Shown piece after piece: positions 27,801 to 38,190 of a stretch of DNA of 64,000 nt (positions are counted from its first letter, which is position 1; each line of letters starts with the position of its first letter). Both the position numbers and the translations under genes were made by a program. Origin of the DNA: Coccinella septempunctata. Lineage: Eukaryota > Arthropoda > Insecta > Coleoptera > Coccinellidae. The stretch is from NCBI RefSeq assembly GCF_907165205.1, contig NC_058194.1, positions 3,348,824-3,412,823 of the forward strand, given 5' to 3'. A model generated the notes under the pieces. It ran no database searches, was not told where the DNA came from, and saw only the letters and a list, made by a program, of their open reading frames with translations.

Positions 27801-30547
27801 GAACTGCTCTCTGGAGTGCAATTCTCTATTGAATCATCAACTGTTTAGATTGGTGGAATCAACAAAGTAAGTATTATACTTGCTATAGATTCAGCATATT
27901 CGAAAACCTATATTTTCATGATGAACTTTCATATATCCGACGTTGTTTAAAGAAAAATCGAATTTATTGTTTTTCCATTTTTCATTTTCCAGTTCAATTT
28001 GAACTACTCTCTGGAGTGCAATTCTCTATTGAATCATCAACTGTTTAGATTGGTGGGATCAACAAAGTAAGTATTATACACTCCATATCCTAAGACAGTT
28101 GTTGAACTTCCTGATTTTCAGGCAGAAGAGCAAATAGGTCATTTTAGGTGGGTCTAACCCCTTGCTCATTTTTGACCCAAAAAATCGAGATTTTCGATAT
28201 TTAGTTCTCGAGCAGGAATGAAAGCCTGATCAATGCTGATAACGAAACCGGAAATCCCAATTGGATCAGACGAATATAACAAGAGATATTGCAGATTGAA
28301 ATTTTCAAGTTTTGAGAAATGACATTTCCAAAATGAAAATCTGAACGGTGAGAGATAGGGTTTTGAGAATGCTCGCAATGGATTCAGCTTATTTGAAAAC
28401 CTATATTTTCATATCAAACTTTCAAATATCTGAGTTCGTTTGAAAGAAAAATCGAATTTATTGTTTTTGCATTTTTCATTTTCCAGTTCACTTCGAACTG
28501 CTCTCTTGAGTGCAATTCTCTATTGAATCATCAACTGTTAGGTTTGGTTGAATTAAAAAAGTAGGTATTATACACTCCATATCCTAAAACAGTAGTAGGA
28601 CACCATGATTTGTATGCAGAGGAGCAAATAGGTCATTTTAGGGGGTCTAAGCCCTTGCTCATTTTTGAGCCAAAAAATCGAGATTTTCTATATTTAGTTG
28701 TTGAGCTGGAATGGAAGCCTGATCAATGCTGATAACGAAACTGGAAATCCCAATTGGATCAGACGAATATAACAAGAGATATTGCAGATTGAAATTTGCA
28801 ACTTTTGAAAAATGCCATTTTCAAGATGAAAATCTGAACGGAGAGAGATAGGCTTTCGGGAATACTTGCTATAGATTCAGCATATTCGAAAACCTATATT
28901 TTCATGATGAAAATTCAAATATCGGACGTTGTTTAAAGAAGAATCGAATTTATTGTTTTTCCATTTTTCATTTTCCAGTTCAATTTGAACTGCGCTCTGG
29001 AGTGCAATTCTCTATTGAATCATCAACTGTTTAGTTTGGTGGAATCAACAAAGTAAGTATCATAGACTCCATATCCTAAGACAGTAGTTGAACTTCCTGA
29101 TTTTCAGGCAGAAGAGCAAATAGGTCATTTTAGGGGGGTCTAACCCCTTGCTCATTTTTGACCCAAAAAAATCGAGATTTTCGATATTTAGTTTTTGAGC
29201 TGGAATGGAAGCCTTATCAATGCTGATTACGAAACCGGAAATCCCAATTGGATCAGACGAATATAACAAGAGATATTGCAGATTGAAATTTTCAACTTTT
29301 GAGAAATGACATTTCCAAAATGAAAATCTGATCGGTGAGAGATAGGCTTTCCAGAATGCTCGCAATGGATTCAGCTTATTTGAAAACCTGTATTTTCATC
29401 ATAAACTTTCGAATATCTGACTTTGTTTAAAAAAAAAATCGAATTTATTGTTTTTCCATTTTTTACTTTCCAGTTCACTTCGAACTGCTCTCTTGAGTGC
29501 AATTCTCTATTGAACCATCAACTGTTAAGTTTGGTTGAATCAAAAAAGTAAGTACTATACACTCCATATCCTAAGACAGTAGTAGGACACCCTGATTTTT
29601 ATGCAGAGGAGCAAATAGGTCATTTTGGGGGGTCTAAGACCTTGCTCATTTTTGAGCCAAAAAATCGAGATTTTCTATATTTAGTTGTTGGGCTGGAATG
29701 GAAGCCTCATCAATGCTGATAACGAAACCGGAAATCCCAATTGGATCAGACGAATATAACAAGAGATATTGCAGATTGAAATTTGCAACTTTTGAAAAAT
29801 GCCATTTTCAAGATGAAAATCTGAACGGAGAGAGATAGGCTTTCAGGAATACTTGCTATAGATTCAGCATATTCGAAAACCTATATTTTCATCATGAAAA
29901 TTCGAATATCGGACGTTGTTCAAAAAAAAAATCGAATTTATGTTTTTTCCATTTTTCATTTTCCAGTTCAATTTGAGCTGCTCTCTGGAGTGCAATTCTC
30001 TATTGAATCATCAAGAGATATTGCAGATTGAAATTTTCAACTTTTGAAAAATGACTTTTCCAAAATGAAAATCTGATCGGTGAGAGATAGGCTTTCCAGA
30101 ATGCTCGCAATGGATTCAGCTTATTTGAAAACCTATATTTTCATGATAAACTTTCAAATATCTGACTTTGTTTGAAAAAAAAATCGAATTTATTGTTTTT
30201 CCATTTTTCATTTTCCAGTTCACTTTGAACTGCTCTCTGGAGTGCAAATATCGGACGTTGTTTAAAGAAAAATCGAATTTATTGTTTTTCCATTTTTCAT
30301 TTTCCAGTTCAATTTGAACTGCTCTCTGGAGTGCAATTCTCTATTGAATCATCAACTGTTTAGATTGGTGGAATCAACAAAGTAAGTATTATACACTCCA
30401 TATCCTAAGACAGTTGTTGAACTTCCTGATTTTCAGGCAGAAGAGCAAATAGGTCATTTTAGGTGGGTCTAACCCCTTGCTCATTTTCGACCCAAAAAAT
30501 CGAGATTTTCGATATTTAGTTCTTGAGCTGGAATGAAAGCCTGATCA
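24848..30547 (+). repeat. Satellite block alpha, copy 2
   Basis: The distant copy of 1-5700. After about 30547 it runs into sequence resembling 3380-3990 rather than the continuation seen after 5700, so the block ends there by recombination. A partial third copy of the same lineage, matching from about 2640, forms the flanks of the LTR element (about 31000-31143 and 38477-38995). Confidence 0.85.
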
Positions 30548-31139
30548 ATGCTGATAACGAAAGCGGAAATCCCAATTGGATCAGACGAATATAACAAGAG
30601 ATATTGCAGATTGAAATTTTCAACTTTTGAAAAATGACATTTCCAAAATGAAAATCTGAACGGTGAGAGACAGGCTTTTGAGAATGCTCGCAATGGATTC
30701 AGCTTATTTGAAAACCTATATTTTCATATCAAACTTTCAAATATCTGAGTTCGTTTGAAAGAAAAATCGAATTTATTGTTTTTGCATTTTTCATTTTCCA
30801 GTTCACTTCGAACTGCTCTCTGGAGTGCAATTCTCTATTGAATCATCAACTGTTAGGTTTGGTTGAATTAAAAAAGTAAGTATTATACACTCCATATCCT
30901 AAAACAGTAGTAGGACACCATGATTTGTATGCAGAGGAGCAAATAGGTCATTTTAGGGGGGTCTAAGCCCTTGCTCATTTTTGAGACAAAAAATCGAGAT
31001 TTTCTATATTTAGTTGTTTAGCTGGAATGAAAGCCTGAGCAATGCTGATAACGAAACCGAAAATCTCAATTGGATCAGACGAATATAACAAGAGATATTG
31101 CAGATTGAAATTTGCAACTTTTGAAAAATGCCATTTTCA

Positions 31140-31143
31140 ATAT
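31140..31143 (+). repeat. Target site duplication, left (ATAT)
   Basis: ATAT directly precedes the 5' LTR and is repeated after the 3' LTR. The uninterrupted sequence, ttttcaatatgaaaatc, is present once per copy at 2785-2801 and 27632-27648. Confidence 0.9.
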
Positions 31144-31425
31144 TATTACGAGATGCTCCTCGTACTGGAACGCTGACGCCAGCTTCGTCTTCGCGGAAAG
31201 TGTTAGTGCGAGAAGAAAGTGATGACTCGGATTCTTCCAGAATCCAAGGTTTCCATGTGAAAAGAGACGCATTCTAGTTTAGTTCCATTTTAGAATTCAT
31301 TCTGTTTGTAACTCCTTTCCGCTCTGTCCAATTATAAAGTCATTTAGTTTTTCAAAATTGTGATTTATAATTGAAAGAATAAAATTCTTTTTAAAAACAG
31401 AGTTTGCGGATCGAAAATCATAATT
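31144..31425 (+). repeat. 5' LTR
   Basis: 282 bp, starting tattacgagatg and ending aaaatcataatt. It contains a TATA-like box (tataaag, 31333-31339) and a polyadenylation signal (aataaa, 31378-31383), consistent with promoter and RNA 3'-end functions. It differs from the 3' LTR at five bases: two adjacent in gaatccaagg/gaatataagg, then gacgc/gacac, gttcc/gttct, and ttagt/ttaat. It does not have the TG..CA ends of most LTRs. Confidence 0.95.
31333..31339 (+). promoter_or_regulatory. TATA-like box in the 5' LTR
   Basis: tataaag inside the LTR about 90 bp before its end, at a plausible distance for U3/R transcription. The same motif is present in the 3' LTR. The start site itself is not determined. 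Confidence 0.5.
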
Positions 31426-31442
31426 GGCGCTGCGAACAGGAT
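31425..31442 (+). promoter_or_regulatory. tRNA primer binding site
   Basis: The sequence tggcgctgcgaacagg begins at the last base of the LTR. TGGCGC matches the complement of a tRNA 3' end (...GCGCCA). Ser and Lys tRNAs are used by related insect elements, but the exact tRNA is not settled here. Confidence 0.8.
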
Positions 31443-31605
31443 TTCGCAACGGTTTTCGGTTTTTTCAAGAAACGAACTAACTGAAAATAGTTTCCACTAG
31501 TGAACACAAACTGTTCGAGGAACCCCGTTGAGTTTTAACTCTTAGTGCGAAATTCCAAACTTCACCAACCCACTTCGACCAGAAGGAAGGACGTTCCACC
31601 CTAGG

Positions 31606-31623
31606 ATGCAAATCTTGGTGTAA
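31606..31623 (+). CDS. Five-codon upstream frame; likely first coding exon of env
   Basis: In unspliced RNA this ATG opens five codons and ends at TAA (31621-31623), a small upstream frame before gag. The stop overlaps a donor (GTAAGT, 31620-31625). If the RNA is spliced there, the 14 nt at 31606-31619 supply an ATG in frame with the env exon that starts at 36591. The same ATG would therefore serve a minimal leader peptide in genomic RNA and Env in spliced RNA. This reading is inferred from frame and splice-signal agreement; it is not shown by a transcript. Confidence 0.6.
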   Translation: MQILV

Positions 31624-31625
31624 GT
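31620..31625 (+). promoter_or_regulatory. Splice donor for env RNA
   Basis: GTAAGT after tcttggt fits the U1 consensus well. Env of this class is normally made from a singly spliced RNA with a donor near the gag start. The best matching acceptor is at 36590. Confidence 0.7.
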
Positions 31626-31671
31626 CCTATTTTCCACCACATTTCCTATATCACCAGTATTCTTTATTTCG

Positions 31672-32964
31672 ATGACAGACTCATCTCATCAATTAGAGAT
31701 AATTGCTGAAGAGCCAGAAATTTTAGAATCTTTGAATTCTCATAATATTCAAGAACGCTTACTTAGGAATAATCGATTTCGGCCGTATCCTATTAGAAAT
31801 TTCAATAACGAAATGAATCAAAACTCTTCTAACACCCCAACACTCCCAACAGTAGCCGACCCTATGTCTAGACAAGACATCCAATTATTACTTAATTCTA
31901 TTCCAGAATTTTCACCGGGTAAAAATTTATCAATTTTCATAAACGAGGTAGATAATTTAGTCTTACATTTACGTGGCAGACTAACAACTGATCTCGAATT
32001 TTGCTTGAATTTTTCGATCCGTTCGAAAATCTTAAATGAAGCACGAGACTTCATCTCTTTCCAAAATGCGACGGATTGGCCTTCGATCAGACGTGCTCTC
32101 CTTCAGAGATACGGAGATCAAAGGAACGAAGAACTATTAATTGCTGCGGTTTCACAATGCGTCCAAAAAAGACACGAAAATTATTTAGATTATTATTGCC
32201 GAATTTCAAAAACTCTGAGTGATCTCTTACAACACCTCTCTTTGAATATACAAGACCAAAATCTATTAACTTATAAAAAATGCGAAGCAGAGAAATTGTC
32301 ACTAAAAACATTCCAAGCAGGATTACTCGAACCTTATAGATCCTATATAAGCAATTTCGAGTTGAAGAGCTTAGAAGAATGCATCAATAAATGTAAATTT
32401 TATGACAACAGGAAACAAGAATGGGAATATTCCGAATTTCTCCGTAAATCCCAAGAAACCATGAAGCCTTTGGCACAACCTCATTTCAAACAGAATCAAA
32501 ATTACAATGATCATTTACCTAGATTTTCTAATAACAGTTTCAATCAAAATTTTCCAACAAGATTTTCCAATAGCAACTCTAATCAAAACTTACCAAACAT
32601 TGTTTTTCCAAATAATCAACCTTTGAGAAATAATCAGAAATTTTTCACAAATCAAGAAGTTTTTGGTACTAAACCAGGGTCAAGTATCTATAAATCGAAT
32701 CCAGAACCGACACCAATGTCAATTTCGACCAGAAATACAAAACCGACGCCTATGTCGATTTCTACCAGAAATTCGAAATTCCCACAAAAACAATTATTCA
32801 ACGTACAATTCAAACCCGATGATGTAATCGATCATGAAGCTGAATCTTACGAACCCGAATATTCTGAAGAAAATGTTATGAATTTTTCCGAAGAAGATGA
32901 GAATTATTATTACGAAATGGATGAAAATTTTCAAGAAGCTCCTCCAGAAACCCCAGGAACTTAG
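31672..32964 (+). CDS. gag: Gag structural polyprotein
   Basis: 430 residues, starting at the first ATG after the leader frame. Gag would assemble the cytoplasmic particle and package the RNA. Residues about 60-250 form a capsid-like helical region (EFSPGKNLSIFINEVDNL, later RRALLQRYGDQRNEELL), matching the usual gypsy/errantivirus Gag pattern. No CCHC zinc knuckle is visible, as is usual for errantiviruses. The C-terminal half is Asn/Phe/Gln-rich (about 260-330) and has an 11-residue tandem duplication, TPMSISTRNxKP, near 347-370. The tail is acidic. The frame is intact. It ends at TAG 32962-32964, overlapping the pol frame by about 40 nt. Confidence 0.92.
   Translation: MTDSSHQLEIIAEEPEILESLNSHNIQERLLRNNRFRPYPIRNFNNEMNQNSSNTPTLPTVADPMSRQDIQLLLNSIPEFSPGKNLSIFINEVDNLVLHLRGRLTTDLEFCLNFSIRSKILNEARDFISFQNATDWPSIRRALLQRYGDQRNEELLIAAVSQCVQKRHENYLDYYCRISKTLSDLLQHLSLNIQDQNLLTYKKCEAEKLSLKTFQAGLLEPYRSYISNFELKSLEECINKCKFYDNRKQEWEYSEFLRKSQETMKPLAQPHFKQNQNYNDHLPRFSNNSFNQNFPTRFSNSNSNQNLPNIVFPNNQPLRNNQKFFTNQEVFGTKPGSSIYKSNPEPTPMSISTRNTKPTPMSISTRNSKFPQKQLFNVQFKPDDVIDHEAESYEPEYSEENVMNFSEEDENYYYEMDENFQEAPPETPGT
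32925..32931 (+). promoter_or_regulatory. -1 ribosomal frameshift site (AAATTTT)
   Basis: The heptamer A-AAT-TTT is read in the gag frame as GAA-AAT-TTT and fits the X-XXY-YYZ rule. The pol frame opens just here: its last upstream stop is TGA at 32922-32924, and it overlaps gag only from 32925 to 32964. Slipping back one base joins Gag to Pol. No downstream pseudoknot was worked out. Confidence 0.7.
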
Positions 32965-34322
32965 ATCTCAATTCCTTGAAAATAAAATCAAAACTTCCTT
33001 ACATTTATCTTCCAAAAATAAATTTGAAAATTTTAATAGACTCGGGTGCCACAAATTCAGTCATTAATAGAAAACCAGCATTTGAGAAATTTTTCCAATT
33101 TTTGTTCAAAGTAAAATTCAGTGTGTCCGGATTAGGAAATACAATTAACGCTGATGATAACATCAATATTCCACTGTTTTACGAATTAGGAATCCTCGAC
33201 AATATTCATTTACATGTTGTCGACTGGCATAAAAATTTCGATGCTTTATTAGGAACATCCGATTTGCAAAAATTAGGTGCAAAGATTGACTATCAAAACC
33301 ACATTTTGGAAATGAAAAATTTGAAAATACCTTTTAACCTTGAGTACTCCACGAATAAACTTCAACCAAATAAAACTATAGCAAGAACATTTGTAAAAAT
33401 TCCAGTATCCCTAGAAAATGGTGACGTTTTACTACCCGAAATTAATTTTAAAGAATTCTCAACACCAGAATGTATAGCACGAGCAAAAAATGGTATTTGC
33501 CTAATTCCTATTTCAGAATCAATTAACGGGAATTTAGAGATTAACTTTTCGGAAAGAATACCCGTGAAATCAATATCTGAAACAGAAATATGTGCTCCTC
33601 AAATTGAAAATTCTAAATTAAAACTTTCAAAAAATATTCGTACGCAACACATGAATTCTGAAGAAAAACGAGAAATTTTGAAACTTTGTAGTAAATTCAA
33701 AAATATTTTCTATAACGAAAACTGCGATCTCTCTTTTAGCAATACTGTCAAGCATAAAATAAGAACGAAAGATGAAAAACCCGTTCACGTTAAATCTTTC
33801 AGACACCCTCACAGCATGAAAAAGATTATTCAAGAACAAATTCAAAAACTTTTAGATGATAATATCATTCGTCCATCTATTTCACCCTACAGTGCTCCAG
33901 TTTGGATTGTAGACAAAAAGAAAGATGCTTCCGGCCAAAAGAAATATCGTATAGTCATTGATTATCGCCGTTTAAATGAAAAAACCATTGAGGATAAATA
34001 TCCGCTCCCGCGAATAGAAGAAATTTTGGATAATTTAGGAAAAAGTTGCTATTTTTCGACACTCGATATGGCAAAAGCCTTTCACCAAATCGAAATGGAC
34101 GAGGAATCAATAGAAAAAACTGCATTCACCGTGAATAATGGTCACTACGAATATCTTCGTATGCCCTACGGATTGAAAAATGGACCCAGTACATTTCAAC
34201 GCGTAATGGTCAATGTACTTAAAGAATATCTTCATAAGTTTTGTTTCGTTTACATGGATGGCATTGTCGTATTTTCAAAATCGTTACTAGAACATATTTG
34301 CCATTTGAAATCAATTTTTTAA
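32925..34322 (+). pseudogene. pol: Pol, first part: protease and reverse transcriptase, ended by a premature stop
   Basis: The frame is open from 32925 and needs frameshifting from gag; the first in-frame ATG is not needed. The retropepsin motif DSGATNSV is at 33039. RT blocks follow: YSAPVWIVDKK, YRIVIDYRRLN, FSTLDMAKAFHQI, YLRMPYGLKNGPSTFQ, then YMDG at 34251-34262. In this family the box is YxDD. The second metal-binding Asp is Gly here (codon 34260-34262), which should abolish polymerase activity. A TAA at 34320-34322 then ends the frame between the RT palm and thumb/connection, while homology continues in the same frame beyond it. The copy is therefore doubly defective. Confidence 0.92.
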
Positions 34323-36659
34323 AAAATTAGAGAATTCAACCTCAAAATTGAACTTGACAAATGTGAATTTTTGAGTAAAAATGTCGAATTCTTAGGACAC
34401 TTAATAACTCCTGACGGAATATCTCCGAATCCTTCTAAACTGAAAGCTGTTGAAAAGTACCCTATTCCACGCACAGTGAAGGAAATCAAATCATTTTTAG
34501 GATTAATAGGTTATTACAGACGATTCATTCAAAATTTTGCTCACATAGTTTCTCCCATGACCAAATGCCTTAAGAAAGGAGCGAAAATTAAAATTGATGA
34601 TCCCGACTATGTAAATGCTTTTCAATTATGTAAAGAATTATTGACAAATGCTCCGATATTAGCTTATCCAGATTTTGAAAAAACATTTAAATTAACAACA
34701 GATGCTTCAAATGTTGCAATTGGAAGTGTATTATCACAAGACAACCGCCCAGTTGCCTATTATTCAAGAACCCTAAATTCAGCCGAAAAAAATTATTCAA
34801 CCATAGAAAAAGAACTCCTCTCAATTTTAGATTCAACAAAACATTTTCGACCATACCTCTACGGACAAAATTTCATAATAGAAACTGATCATAATCCCCT
34901 TGTTTGGCTTTATAAAATAAAAGAACCTAATTCCAGGCTCATAAGATGGAAATTGAAACTTGATGAATTTGATTTCAACATAATTCATAAAAAAGGAAAA
35001 GAAAATAAAGTTGCGGATGCCCTATCGCGAATTGAAATCAATAACAGAGAAAATGAAGACTCTTTATTATCAGAAAATGACCTAAATATAGAAGTTTCCT
35101 CAATTTCACCTAATATTAATGATCTTCCGGTACTTAGTGACGAAGAACTTGAAAATATTTTGAACCCCCCAGACAATCGTCAAAATAACGATGATCCCAA
35201 TCATCAACATGAAGCAAATAATAATGATTCTAATGCCACCATTCATTCAACTCAAGAAGACAATGGAAAAGTTATTCCAATCACGGAATCTTCTGTGAAT
35301 ATATATCCGAATAGAATTATTCTAAATATTGGCGAACAATACAATTTAAAATTCACAAAAAATTTTCAGAAAAATACTTACAACATAACAATAAGACAAA
35401 ATTTCATGGAAAATGATTTTTCAACTTTTTTCAAAGAAATTTTTAGACCGAATGAATCTTACGGAATATTTTTCAGAGATAATAAATTACGACTCCCTTT
35501 CATCAGATTTTGCAAAGAATCCTTCAATTACTCCGTGAAACTTTATATAAGCAACACCCTTTTATTAGATGTACCTTGTGAAGAGAATCAAGTCGAAATC
35601 ATTTCAGAATATCATGATAAAAACCATAATGGTATTTCAGAAACATTTAATCAATTATCGAAAAAATACTATTGGCCAAAAATGAGGAATAAAATCACAG
35701 AAATCATAAATAAATGCGAATTATGCCTTAAATCAAAATACGAGAGAAACCCTTATAAATTGAAATTTTCAGGTCCCCTCCTAGCTAAGCGACCTTTCGA
35801 AGTAATCCACATTGATACATTTTCTTTTCAAAATTCGAAGTTTTTAACAATAATTGATTTATTTTCAAAATACGCGCAATCATACCTTTTAAAAGACGGC
35901 ACTGCTTTAACAATTCTCAATAAATTACGTCATTATTTTTCACATCACAATATTCCACAAAAGATTGTTTGTGACGAAGGACGAGAATTTCAGAACAAGA
36001 CTTTCACAGAGTATTGTAAATTGAACAAAATCAATCTACATTTTACAACAGTGAACAATCCGAGCTCAAATTCTCCAATTGAACGATTCCATTCAACAAT
36101 TTTGGAAAAACTCAGAATTCTCAAATTGAAAAACCCAAATGAAAATCCAGCTAATCTCATGATTACAGCAACATTAATTTATAATCAATCGATACATTCA
36201 GCGACTGGTTATTCACCTTTTCATTTACTTTATGGTCCATACGACAAATTACCAGAATTTGATTTGAATATGACTATTTATGAGCAGTATAACGAAAAAC
36301 GAAAACAGGAAATTTTGCCATTTTTTGACCATATTTACGAACGAAATAAAAACAAAGCTCAGAAAACATTAAACAAGCTGAACAAAAAGCGAAATGACCC
36401 TCCAAATTTAGAGCAAGCAGAAGTTTACGTCGAACGAAACAGACCGAGAAAAACGGATCCACCCTTCGAAAAAATTATTGTTGAACAGCAACAACAAAAC
36501 AAAATAAGTGGTCTAACTACAAAATCAAGAGAAACAACAGCGCACATACAAAAAGTCAAAAAACTAAGAAAAAACGTTTGTTCTTTTCAGGATACTGCTG
36601 ATCCTCCTGATTCAGACCCAAACAAACCAGGCCCTTCAGGTCCACGAAATAAAAAGTAA
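34323..36659 (+). pseudogene. pol: Pol, second part: RT end, RNase H and integrase
   Basis: This is the same frame as the first part, separated from it by the TAA at 34320-34322. The first ATG inside is 34380, so the part is probably untranslated. It carries the RT connection (VEFLGHLITPDGI, FLGLIGYYRRFI), RNase H (TTDASN, Asp at 34701; IEKELL; ETDHNPL, Asp at 34887) and integrase. The integrase has the HHCC zinc site (His at 35613 and 35625, Cys at 35715 and 35724) and the D-D-35-E core (Asp 35814, Asp 35973, Glu 36081). The C-terminal tail is rich in Lys/Asn/Pro and holds the env splice acceptor. All visible RNase H and integrase active-site residues are present. Confidence 0.92.
36575..36590 (+). 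promoter_or_regulatory. Splice acceptor for env RNA
   Basis: cgtttgttcttttcag is a strong pyrimidine tract plus CAG inside the end of pol. From 36591 the env frame is open with no stop, starting with a run of Ile/Leu codons. That is what is expected if the exon encodes the hydrophobic core of a signal peptide. Confidence 0.75.
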
Positions 36660-38181
36660 TGGATACTTTGAAGAACCTTTGAGTCATGCCAAAATTCTTG
36701 ATCATTACCATAATTTTCTTTTCTTCATAAATATTACCAATTTGCAAGACAATTTCGATCAGTTGAACGATAATTTTAATGACCTTCAGAAAGACCAAAC
36801 ATTCGATGAATTACCCCGTCGACTTTTTCACCAATTGAGTTTGAATTTGGATCAAATCGAACAAATCTTACGAAAATTTGTTAATAGAAAAGTTAGAAGA
36901 GGTTTGGCTAATTTCATCGGAAAAGGTATTAAATTCATTACAGGTAACCTAGACGATGATGATCTGAAAACTATTAACGAAAATTTAGAAAGCCTTCACA
37001 ACAGCAAATCTTCCGAAATCGAAAGGATAAATAAATTAACTTCTTTTGCTAATCATTTGTCAAAAAGATATTCAGAAGATTTGGCTCTGCTAAACGAAAA
37101 TATTATTCATACTAAAGCATTATTCCAGAATATTGAATCTACCGAAGGATTTCGAATCATTGTAGAATACCAAATGCTTCAGTCCCAAGCACTCTTGAAC
37201 ACTTTATTAATGCTAAAAAGGACTATAAGTTTTGCAATGAGAGAAATTCCAAATTTAGAAGTCATTAAAGTTGAAGAACTTTATTCCATCGGGACATATC
37301 TTGAAAAAATTTATAAGACACAGCAACTATCACCAATTGATCATGTTCATCTTTTCAAAATAATCGAATATGCAAAAATGTCTGTCATTGGAACGGAGGA
37401 AACTATCACATTCCTTCTCAAAATCCCAATTCTCAAACGAGTAATTGCTTCATATTCCCGAATCTACCCTGTACCCAATACCCAAGATATTGCTGTGATC
37501 CCGCCAAGGACGTATTCCATCAAAATCAACAACGAGGAATATTGGACCAATGAAATATGCAAATCAACATTGGGAAGTTCGATGGTGCTTTGCCTTCAAC
37601 AGCCTACCAAGGAAGCATGCATTCTGTCAACCCCAGGTCGCTGCCAAACAACACTAGTGAACAACGACTTCAACATCATCCACCCGCTGAAGAATCACCA
37701 GCTCCTGACCCTCTTCAAAAAGAACAAAACAGTACTAGAAGACTGCCATGGAATTCTATTCAGGAAATCAATCCAGGGAATCAACCTTCTAAGTTCCACC
37801 TGCCGAATTATTATTGAAGAATCCATCTACGATGACACAGTTCCGATTTTCGAAATAACTGCCAAAAACATTTCTAAAATTTCATTGAACTCCACCCACA
37901 AAATTGAATTTCACCTGAGGCATCTGAAAGAACCAACTTCAATCCTTCAAGAAGCAGAAAAACTTTCAGACCAGCCCATGTACCTACATCCAATAACTCA
38001 GGTCATTCACCAGTCTACAAGTGTGATATTGTGCTGTTTCACAATTCTTGGAATCATCTTCGTTATAAAGAACAAAACAAGGATCTCCGAGTTAATCTAC
38101 AGTCCAAGGAAAATCATACACGTAGAAATGGAAGACATCACCCAAGGCCACCCAGCAGATAACAGAGACGTTATCTCTTAA
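36591..38181 (+). CDS. env: Envelope glycoprotein (errantivirus Env, baculovirus F-like)
   Basis: This is the coding exon of Env. Its frame is open from the acceptor at 36590 to TAA at 38179-38181, overlapping the pol end by 69 nt. No suitable ATG lies at its start; the ATG is likely supplied by the leader exon at 31606-31619, giving about 534 residues. Visible features are an Ile/Leu-rich N-terminus (signal peptide), a basic furin-type site (RKVRR, ending at about 36900), and a fusion-peptide-like stretch right after it (GLANFIGKGIKFITGN). There are N-glycosylation motifs (NIT, NIS, NST), several cysteines in the last third, and one membrane segment near the C-terminus (about 38017-38067) with a tail of about 37 residues. 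The family mediates membrane fusion. The frame is intact although pol is not. The product's activity is unknown. Confidence 0.88.
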
Positions 38182-38190
38182 GGGGGAAAG
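38180..38190 (+). promoter_or_regulatory. Polypurine tract
   Basis: aagggggaaag directly precedes the 3' LTR and overlaps the env stop codon by two bases. It is the plus-strand primer for reverse transcription. Confidence 0.9.

Larger units (their letters stand above)
1..31143 (+). repeat. Satellite array, left arm (~494-bp monomers)
   Basis: About 60 head-to-tail copies of an AT-rich monomer of about 493-495 bp, all in the same orientation. Landmarks recur once per unit: gctcatttttgaccc, aatcgagattttcgat (an imperfect inverted repeat), ggatcagacgaatataac, gagatattgcagattg, a pyrimidine tract ending in ttttccag, ctctggagtgcaattctct, and gtaagt. Copies are mostly very similar. Differences are shared between distant copies, which shows that multi-monomer blocks were duplicated. 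No protein-coding gene is supported here: short open frames recur because the repeat recurs. The array runs off the left edge of the window and is cut at its right end by the LTR retrotransposon. It probably lies in heterochromatin, which is inference. Confidence 0.95.
31426..31671 (+). other. Untranslated leader of the retroelement RNA
   Basis: 246 nt between the LTR and the gag start. It holds the primer site, one short upstream frame (31606-31623) and a strong splice donor (31620). No other conserved feature was seen. Confidence 0.8.

Noticed and set aside
1..31143. CRISPR array
   Set aside because: The units are about 494 bp, similar throughout, without short repeats and unique spacers; the context is eukaryotic.
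31075..31272. Minus-strand frames across the satellite/LTR borders (also 38092-38319)
   Set aside because: They join satellite and LTR sequence by chance, and the LTR part is non-coding.
31818..32311. Minus-strand frames inside gag, pol and env (also 33627-33845, 34985-35176, 36274-36462, 36556-36798)
   Set aside because: They are shadows of the well-supported plus-strand genes.
36679..36681. Env start at TTG 36679
   Set aside because: Not an ATG, and the open frame extends upstream to a strong acceptor. A spliced start explains the N-terminus better.
37557..37817. 86-residue plus-strand frame overlapping env
   Set aside because: It lies entirely inside env in another frame, with no start context or recognisable domain.
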